DNA of 38,718 nt from Candidatus Thorarchaeota archaeon. Its GTDB lineage: Archaea; Asgardarchaeota; Thorarchaeia; Thorarchaeales; Thorarchaeaceae. Location of the stretch: the NCBI GenBank assembly GCA_003345595.1, contig PRDI01000123.1, positions 1 to 38,718 on the forward strand, read 5' to 3'. The notes under the pieces are model-generated. The model searched no databases. It had not been told where the DNA came from and was given only the letters and a program-made list of their open reading frames with translations. Both the position numbers and the translations under genes were made by a program. Each line of letters begins with the position of its first letter. Within the stretch, counting starts at the first letter, position 1. Below are positions 33,027 through 38,718 of the stretch, piece after piece.

Positions 33027-34898
33027 ATGGTGAAATCTCAACATTCTCTGATGAGCGGTAATGAGGCGATGTCAAGAGGAGCGATAGAAGCAGGCGTTAG
33101 GTTTTGTGCCTCGTATCCGGGAACGCCTTCCACTGAGATAACAGAGAGCCTCATGCGAAGCGCTTCTGACAGAGGAATCTATGTTGAGTGGAGCACCAAT
33201 GAGAAGGTGGCTCTCGAGGCAGCTTCTGCGGCCAGCTGGGTTGGAGTCTCTGCTCTCTGCCCCATGAAGTCACTCGGTTTGAACGTTGCGGCAGACTTCC
33301 TGCTAAACCTCAACCTGTCTGGCAGTGGAAAGGGGGGCTTGGTGATCGTGGTCTGCGATGACCCGGAAGGTCACAGCTCAAGCAACGAGCAGGACTCGAG
33401 GTTCTACGCGAAAGCAGCCATGCTGCCATTGCTGGAGCCCTCCACCGGCCAAGAGGCAAAGGAGGCGATTCTCTATGCCTTCGATCTTTCCAGAAGGCAC
33501 GAAGTGCCTGTGATTGTGCGAAGCACAACGAGGCTGAGTCACTCTAGCAGTCTGGTGAATGTTGGACCATTGCCACAGGTAGCGCCGGCGACTCTGTCCT
33601 CTTTTCCCAGGGGCCTCTTCAATGTGCCTCAGCCGGCCGTGAAGCACAGAGAGCTGCTGAGCAAGATACAGCTCATAGCGGCTGAGTTCGAGAAGTCGAG
33701 CTTGAACAAGCTCAACCTAGGCCCTGACGCCAAGACCCTCTTGATATCCTCAGGCATCTGCCAGAGCTACTCCGAGGAGGCGCTGGCACTTGTCCACACC
33801 AAGAATACAGGAAGTCTAGGGCTTGTGACAACAAATCCAATTCCCACAGGACTGATTGCGAATGCCATGGCGGGAGTAGAGAGGGTGCTCTTTGTAGAGG
33901 AAACAGACCCATTCCTGGAGGATGAGATACGTTCCCAATATGTGGGCCTCTCGACGCCCGACCGGCCCCGGTTCTATGGCAAACGCACGAAAACCCTCCC
34001 GGCCTGGGGTGAAATGAGTGTGGATCATGTTGTGAAAGGTCTGTCACAGGTCACTGATCTTTCGCACGAAATGTCACTCCACGGAGGTCTAGATGCCCGC
34101 GCCAGAGGGGCCAAGCTGCTCATCTCGAGGCCTCTAACATTCTGTGCAGGATGTACTCACAGGAACGTGTACTGGGCACTGCGCCAAGAAAAGAAGAGAA
34201 GAGGCGGCCAGCTTGTCGTCGCTGGAGACATTGGCTGCTATTCGCTGGGAGTCTTCTATGACGAAACCATGAACACAATGCAGGCCATGGGCTCCGGTAT
34301 CGGTGTCGCGTGCGGACTCGGACAACTCGGTAGGTTTGGCTTCGAGTCTGCAGTCGTTGCTGTGGCAGGGGACTCAACATTTTTCCATGCCTGCTTGCCA
34401 GCTCTCGTGAATGCTCGACACAAGAATGCGAATCTTACTTTCCTGATACTTGACAATGAGACTACTGCAATGACCGGATTTCAGCCCCATCCTGGTTCTG
34501 CCGTACAAGACAAGGGCCAACGGCGCATCAGCATTCCTGATCTGGTTCGGGCAATCGGTCCGGATTACATGACAACGAGTGACTCCGTCGAGATAGGTCC
34601 ACTTATCGAACTCATTCATACCACTGTCGCAAAAGATGGACTAAGGGTCCTCATCCTGAAGGGCATATGTCGACTGGAGCAACAGCGCCGTGGTGTTTCC
34701 CACGAGGGTCTAGGCAAAGTGAGCGTGAATCCGGCTCTCTGTCGTGGTGAGAAGTGCAAGATATGCTTTAGTCAGTTCGGTTGCACTGCTATTGGCTGGC
34801 TCCCTACTGAGAAACAAGCGACAATCCTTGACGAGGTATGTGTTCGCTGCGGCTCATGCATAGGAGTGTGTCCCTACAAGGCCATTCGCCAGGAGTGA
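33027..34898 (+). CDS. iorA: indolepyruvate:ferredoxin oxidoreductase alpha subunit
   Basis: 623 residues from the ATG at 33027; a GTG at 32982 would add 15 unlikely residues. It oxidises aryl-2-oxoacids from aromatic amino acids to acyl-CoA and reduces ferredoxin. The opening LMSGNEAMSRGAIEAGVRFCASYPGTP is the pyrimidine-binding TPP domain. CAGCTHRNVYWAL, GDIGCYSLG and GDSTFFHACLPAL with ILDNETTAMTGFQPHPG are the TPP pyrophosphate-binding half. The C-terminal ferredoxin part has CRGEKCKICFSQFGC and the canonical CVRCGSCIGVCP, for two 4Fe-4S clusters. Length and order match IorA. iorB follows immediately. Confidence 0.95.
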   Translation: MVKSQHSLMSGNEAMSRGAIEAGVRFCASYPGTPSTEITESLMRSASDRGIYVEWSTNEKVALEAASAASWVGVSALCPMKSLGLNVAADFLLNLNLSGSGKGGLVIVVCDDPEGHSSSNEQDSRFYAKAAMLPLLEPSTGQEAKEAILYAFDLSRRHEVPVIVRSTTRLSHSSSLVNVGPLPQVAPATLSSFPRGLFNVPQPAVKHRELLSKIQLIAAEFEKSSLNKLNLGPDAKTLLISSGICQSYSEEALALVHTKNTGSLGLVTTNPIPTGLIANAMAGVERVLFVEETDPFLEDEIRSQYVGLSTPDRPRFYGKRTKTLPAWGEMSVDHVVKGLSQVTDLSHEMSLHGGLDARARGAKLLISRPLTFCAGCTHRNVYWALRQEKKRRGGQLVVAGDIGCYSLGVFYDETMNTMQAMGSGIGVACGLGQLGRFGFESAVVAVAGDSTFFHACLPALVNARHKNANLTFLILDNETTAMTGFQPHPGSAVQDKGQRRISIPDLVRAIGPDYMTTSDSVEIGPLIELIHTTVAKDGLRVLILKGICRLEQQRRGVSHEGLGKVSVNPALCRGEKCKICFSQFGCTAIGWLPTEKQATILDEVCVRCGSCIGVCPYKAIRQE

Positions 34899-34903
34899 TT
34901 TAT

Positions 34904-35500
34904 TTGGATAGACTGTACAATGTGCTCATTGCAGGCGTAGGAGGACAGGGGAATTTACTGTGCGGAAGAGTCCTAGCAGAGGCCGCCATCTTGAAGGGAT
35001 ACAGGCCCACAATCGGTGAAACCTTTGGAGCATCACGCAGAGGAGGGACAGTGGTCACACATGTGCGCATAGGAGACCACGACTTAGGCCCCCTCATTCC
35101 TCGTGGTACGGTCGATATGTTGATTGGTCTTGAGCCAATGGAAGCACTTCGTGCGGCAGTGGACTACTGTGGAGAGCGCGCCATCGCAGTTGTGAGTACT
35201 GCCGAAGTGCAAACAATGCAGTGCATAACGGGAACGACGAAATACCCACCGTTGGCAGACATACTTGATGTCATGTCATCAATCTGTGCTAGCGTTTCCC
35301 CTATCGATCCTGTTTTAGCCCTTGGTGAGACCGAGTACAGACGCGTTTTGAACTCGTTTATGTTGGGAGCGGCACTCACCATTGGCATAGCACCTCTCAC
35401 GGCAAATGGCGTCAGAGAATCGCTGACCGGGCTCATGCAACCTGTGGGTCCCAACGTGGCTGCGTTCGATGCGGGGCTCAAAACCTCTGTCAGAGTGTGA
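34904..35500 (+). CDS. iorB: indolepyruvate:ferredoxin oxidoreductase beta subunit
   Basis: 198 residues from a TTG at 34904, chosen because AGGAG at 34891-34895 lies eight bases upstream; a GTG at 34895 overlapping the iorA stop is the alternative. It forms the gamma-type catalytic domain of 2-oxoacid oxidoreductases: YNVLIAGVGGQGNLLCGRVLAEAA, then GETFGASRRGGTVVTHVRIG. NSFMLGAALTIG is near the end. It pairs with IorA as the heteromeric enzyme and is clearly in the same operon. The product length equals known IorB proteins. Confidence 0.95.
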   Translation: MDRLYNVLIAGVGGQGNLLCGRVLAEAAILKGYRPTIGETFGASRRGGTVVTHVRIGDHDLGPLIPRGTVDMLIGLEPMEALRAAVDYCGERAIAVVSTAEVQTMQCITGTTKYPPLADILDVMSSICASVSPIDPVLALGETEYRRVLNSFMLGAALTIGIAPLTANGVRESLTGLMQPVGPNVAAFDAGLKTSVRV

Positions 35501-35521
35501 GTCCGAGATCTCAGAACACGG

Positions 35522-37831
35522 CTAGACGCCATGCTTCTTGGTGTCAGAGGTCTTCTTTGCCTCGTTCCACATGAGCTCGGCGAGAATCGTGAACATGTCC
35601 GCCACACCCTCGCCTGTCTTTGCACTGCTTTCCATGTAGACGAAACCTTGTGACTCGGCCCATTGCCTAGCCTCTTCGCTGCTGACCGCCCTGTCGGGCA
35701 AGTCTATCTTGTTGCCCACGCAGACCATGGGTACCCTGCCACCTACTGACTCATCGGACTCCTCAACCCACTTGACGAGCTCACTGAACGAACGCCGACG
35801 AGTGACATCGAACACCAGTATGACTCCTGCGGCTCCACTGTAGTACATCTTGCGTACTGCTTTGAAACGAGCTTGGCCTGCAACATCCCACGCCTGTATC
35901 TTGATGCCAGTAGCGTATTGAGACTCTGGTGGCGAGATGTGAGTGAGCTTGACTGCGAACTGCGATCCTATCGTGGTCTTGTAGTCCTTCTCGAATTGTC
36001 CAGTCGTAAATCTGTTGACTAGAGCCGTCTTGCCTACTGCACCCTCTCCTATCACCATGGTCTTGAACAGATAGCTGTACGAGTCAGAGGGTGTACCGGG
36101 CTTCAAGGGCTTGGGTTTTCGTGCACGAATCTCGGCTACAATGGTGCTCTCGGCCGACACAACTGCCCGTGCAGGGACTTCCACTGCAGCCTCCTCTTCC
36201 TCAGGAAGCTCGGCCAGTGCGGCAACATCCATACTAGTCACTTCGGTAGTTTCGCTGAAGAGCCTGTCAAGCAGTTTCTCTGCCTCACGCAATGAGGCCG
36301 CTGTGCTCTCTGTCATCTCTGGTTCTTCATCGACTGATGTGGTTGTTTCTTCTGCTGAAACCCTGCCAAAGCCAGTGCCAACAGTTTCTCCAAAAAGTGT
36401 GCCTGTATCCTCCTCAAGAGTCTCGGTTTCTTTCTGCGGGGTAAGCACAACAGGTGCCACGGCTGATGCTGCTGCCGTCACGGATCCCTTCTCGACCATC
36501 ACCGCGGTTTCGGGAGTGGTTACCTGCCGCACCCGGCCGTCCGAGTCTGTCCACATGAGTACTATGGGTCTGACAATTATCGAACCCTCGGCCTTTGGCA
36601 TTAGCTGAAGCTCAACAGTCTTTGTTTCAAAGGGTCCTAGATCGAAGCGTACCTGTTGCGGCGTGACATCCATGTCTGCCTTGGGAAACCAGTAGACCTT
36701 CCCACTAACACCACTGACGGATTTATCTGTCACGTTGGTCAGCGTGACACGGCCCCTCAACCCAGCACCGGTTTCTGCCTGAGGACTCACTTCAAACTTG
36801 GGTATAACAGTATACAAACCCTGGATGACCCTGAGTGGACCATTTGATATGCCGACGAGAACCTCCTTCCTTCCGTCGCCTCCTACGTCACCTGCACTGA
36901 TAGCGAGTATCTTGGTCCCAATTTCCACCTTTGCCACCTGTTGCAGCTCAGCTGCCTGGATACTGTAGAAGACAACATTAGCGTCGGATGTGGCGACCAC
37001 TGCCTCATCCATGTGATCGGCATTCAGCTCCTCAATCCTCAGAGAGAGAGCTTTGACCTTATCCAACATCGTGAATAGCTCGAGCCGACTCTCTTCGTTG
37101 CGGTATACCCTTATTGATCCGTCGTAGGTCACGACGCCTAGTTCCATCTTGCGGTCTCCGAGCAAATCACCGGAGGCGACAGAAACTACAGGGCTAGGTA
37201 GGTCGAGTACCTCCATCTGCTCAATTGTATGATCTTTGACTTTGAAGACTCTGACCGTCTTGTCTCTGTTGCCCGTGACGATTTCATCTATCTCATCACC
37301 ATCGACATCGCATGTCCCTATCGTTATGGGCATGTCATCGAGCCGATAGCGGGCATACTCTGACAGGTTGTTCAGAGTGTCCATCTCAAATACCCTGAGA
37401 GTTGAGTCGCTGCCGCCTACCATGATCTCATTCTTGTCGTCACCAGTTACATCGGTGACTCTGACAGTTGTCACGAATCGGTCGACAGGGTGTTCTGCCA
37501 ATAGCTCGAGACTGCCGCTGGATGAGAACCTGTAGACCTGTAGGGTACCAGCAATTCCCGCCACATCTCGAGGACCTATGCTCCGACCGACCACTATTTC
37601 GTTCTGTCCATCGTTGTTGGCGTCGGCGATCTCTATAGATAGAATGCTGCCTTCGATGTCAAGTTGAGCTAAGAACTGAATCTCGCTCTTGTTAGCATCA
37701 TAGACGCGTAGCACTCCGTCACGTCCACCTGTACAGAGCTCGGACTTTCCCGTGCCTACGACATCACCTACGGCGATTGCACTGGTGCTCTTGTCTTCCT
37801 TTATCTCGAAGAGAACTCTTGGTGAATCCAA
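35522..37831 (-). CDS. seven-repeat beta-propeller / Ig-like / Rab-type GTPase fusion
   Basis: 769 residues from a TTG with GGAAGGT upstream. Residues 15-340 hold seven repeats of about 47 residues with FG-GAP-like cores (AIAVGDVVGTGKSEL, SIEIADANNDGQNEI, TVRVTDVTGDDKNEI, TIGTCDVDGDEIDEI and three more), enough for a seven-bladed propeller. A beta-sandwich of Ig or adaptin-ear type follows at about 345-447 (RVTLTNVTDKSVSG, FDLGPFETKTVELQL). An acidic, disordered linker of about 135 residues leads to a complete Ras/Rab-like GTPase at 587-769: GEGAVGKT, switch-I T620, DVAGQ, NKID and SSAKTG. There is no prenylation cysteine and no signal or membrane helix, so it should be cytoplasmic. It lies between iorB and a divergent ABC gene. 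Confidence 0.9.
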   Translation of the reverse strand: MDSPRVLFEIKEDKSTSAIAVGDVVGTGKSELCTGGRDGVLRVYDANKSEIQFLAQLDIEGSILSIEIADANNDGQNEIVVGRSIGPRDVAGIAGTLQVYRFSSSGSLELLAEHPVDRFVTTVRVTDVTGDDKNEIMVGGSDSTLRVFEMDTLNNLSEYARYRLDDMPITIGTCDVDGDEIDEIVTGNRDKTVRVFKVKDHTIEQMEVLDLPSPVVSVASGDLLGDRKMELGVVTYDGSIRVYRNEESRLELFTMLDKVKALSLRIEELNADHMDEAVVATSDANVVFYSIQAAELQQVAKVEIGTKILAISAGDVGGDGRKEVLVGISNGPLRVIQGLYTVIPKFEVSPQAETGAGLRGRVTLTNVTDKSVSGVSGKVYWFPKADMDVTPQQVRFDLGPFETKTVELQLMPKAEGSIIVRPIVLMWTDSDGRVRQVTTPETAVMVEKGSVTAAASAVAPVVLTPQKETETLEEDTGTLFGETVGTGFGRVSAEETTTSVDEEPEMTESTAASLREAEKLLDRLFSETTEVTSMDVAALAELPEEEEAAVEVPARAVVSAESTIVAEIRARKPKPLKPGTPSDSYSYLFKTMVIGEGAVGKTALVNRFTTGQFEKDYKTTIGSQFAVKLTHISPPESQYATGIKIQAWDVAGQARFKAVRKMYYSGAAGVILVFDVTRRRSFSELVKWVEESDESVGGRVPMVCVGNKIDLPDRAVSSEEARQWAESQGFVYMESSAKTGEGVADMFTILAELMWNEAKKTSDTKKHGV

Positions 37832-38005
37832 CTTGTGCTACCTTCCGTGCTCTGTCAGTGACACTCCGCGGGTCTGGACTACTTTCAATGAGCTCAGAAG
37901 CAACCTGTGTCTAATGCTCCTTCGAGGTGAGGTGGCCTTTTCTACTTTGTGCGCTTTGAGTCCACTGGGGCGGAACGAGCCCAATCAGACACTATTTAAC
38001 GGCAT
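37832..38005. other. divergent promoter region
   Basis: Intergenic stretch between the divergent GTPase-fusion and ABC ATPase genes. TATTTAAC at 37993-38000 is TATA-like for the plus-strand gene. No hairpin or small gene is seen. Confidence 0.4.
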
Positions 38006-38718
38006 ATGCTGAAGCCCTGCTCGGCGACGAAGGTGCCCAAACTCTCAGTCCAGAACTTAGTCAAGTCCTACTTCAACGATAGCCTTGAGGAAACTAAGGT
38101 ACTAGACGGGATCTCCTTTGACGTCCATGAGAAAGAGTTTCTCAGTATTGTGGGTCCGTCAGGTTGCGGCAAGACCACTCTCCTGAAGATAATAGCTGGA
38201 CTCCTTGAGGCAGACAGTGGCCAGGTGATCATCGACGGGCATCCCGTAGGACCGGGACACCATCGCGTGGGTTTCATGTTCCAACAGGAGAGCCTGTTCC
38301 CTTGGAGGACTGTCAGGAAGAACATCGAGTTTGGCCTTGAGGTCAAGGGAGTGCCCACCGAAGAAAGGAGGAAGCTCTCCGACAGGATGATTGCGCTTGT
38401 CGGTATGAGGGGTCTGGAGGACAACCTACCGCATGAGATATCCGGCGGACAGGCAAGAAAGACTGAGATGGCTCGCAGCCTTGTGACCTCACCTGATGTC
38501 TTGGTTTCCGACGAGGGCTTCTCGAATCTTGATGCACAGACTAGGAATTACCTCCAAGAGGAGTTTCTTAGAATATGGCAGGAAACTGGGTCCACAGTCA
38601 TCTTCGTGTCACATAACGTCGATGAAGCTGTCTTCATGTCAGATAGGATAATCATGCTGAGTAATGCGCCTGCGCGAATAATAGAAGAGTATGTCATCGA
38701 CCTCCCAAGGCCCCGAGA
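38006..38718 (+). CDS. ABC transporter ATPase (NrtD/SsuB/TauB type), cut by the window edge
   Basis: Over 237 codons visible, running off the right end. It has Walker A GPSGCGKTT, the Q-loop FMFQQESLFPW, signature ISGGQARK, Walker B VLVSDEGFSNLD, and H-loop FVSHNVDEAV. The pattern matches ATPases of nitrate, sulfonate or taurine importers. Walker B has Gly where most have Pro (DEG instead of DEP). The start is the ATG at 38006 or a GTG at 38033; TATTTAAC at 37993-38000 would favour the latter. The permease and binding protein, if present, lie beyond the window. Confidence 0.88.
   Translation, partial: MLKPCSATKVPKLSVQNLVKSYFNDSLEETKVLDGISFDVHEKEFLSIVGPSGCGKTTLLKIIAGLLEADSGQVIIDGHPVGPGHHRVGFMFQQESLFPWRTVRKNIEFGLEVKGVPTEERRKLSDRMIALVGMRGLEDNLPHEISGGQARKTEMARSLVTSPDVLVSDEGFSNLDAQTRNYLQEEFLRIWQETGSTVIFVSHNVDEAVFMSDRIIMLSNAPARIIEEYVIDLPRPR

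Overview
The window looks like a chromosomal segment of an Asgard archaeon (Promethearchaeota; my best guess is a Thorarchaeia-like lineage). It carries archaeal lipid genes (polyprenyl diphosphate synthase, geranylgeranyl-reductase-type flavoprotein), an archaeal two-subunit indolepyruvate:ferredoxin oxidoreductase, a mutase with a separate large subunit and TATA-like promoters. It also carries eukaryote-like parts: a Rab/Ras-type GTPase fused to a seven-repeat propeller, a one-domain gelsolin-like protein and a longin/roadblock-like protein. The lineage is inferred from gene content; no rRNA is present. I saw no tRNA, rRNA, CRISPR array, transposase or prophage gene.

Layout. 42-3304: an ABC solute-binding protein with its two lobes in swapped order, a zinc-ribbon membrane protein and a DUF998-type membrane protein. 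3404-6351: a flavin oxidoreductase plus an HdrD/GlcF-like CCG iron-sulfur protein. 6820-10115: a B12 metabolism cluster on the minus strand (iron-sulfur flavoprotein, cobalamin adenosyltransferase, acyl-CoA mutase large subunit, a small DUF1059 protein) that ends at a hairpin plus T-tract. 10208-12448: a longin/roadblock-like protein, a winged-helix regulator and a nucleotidyltransferase-fold protein. 12654-16102: a bactofilin-like beta-helix repeat protein, a methyltransferase, a possible tiny Cys-rich protein and a prenyl synthase. 16310-19283: a minus-strand cluster of three zinc-ribbon membrane proteins followed by the gelsolin-like protein. 19447-27590: a small unknown protein, a surface purple-acid-phosphatase-like enzyme, a GNAT, an unknown protein, a degenerate SF2 helicase, a left-handed beta-helix acyltransferase and a geranylgeranyl-reductase-like enzyme. 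27821-31819: four tandem paralogous winged-helix/TrmB-like regulators joined by 4-base overlaps. 31828-35500: a DHH phosphoesterase and iorA-iorB. 35522-37831: the propeller-Ig-GTPase fusion. 38006-end: an ABC ATPase cut by the window edge.

How the parts may work together. The adenosyltransferase would supply adenosylcobalamin to the mutase. The mutase's diagnostic residues (F101, Q219) are those of isobutyryl-CoA mutase, not of classical methylmalonyl-CoA mutase. With iorAB, this suggests fermentation of amino acids through 2-oxoacids and acyl-CoAs. The flavin/CCG pair probably oxidises a 2-hydroxyacid or related substrate.

The most unusual items are the propeller-Ig-GTPase fusion (a layout recalling BBSome or coat subunits joined to their GTPase), the four-paralog regulator operon with a palindrome beside its TATA box, the gelsolin-like gene in a zinc-ribbon membrane cluster, and the 17-residue-repeat cytoskeleton-like protein. 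The three roomy convergent junctions each hold two tandem hairpins.
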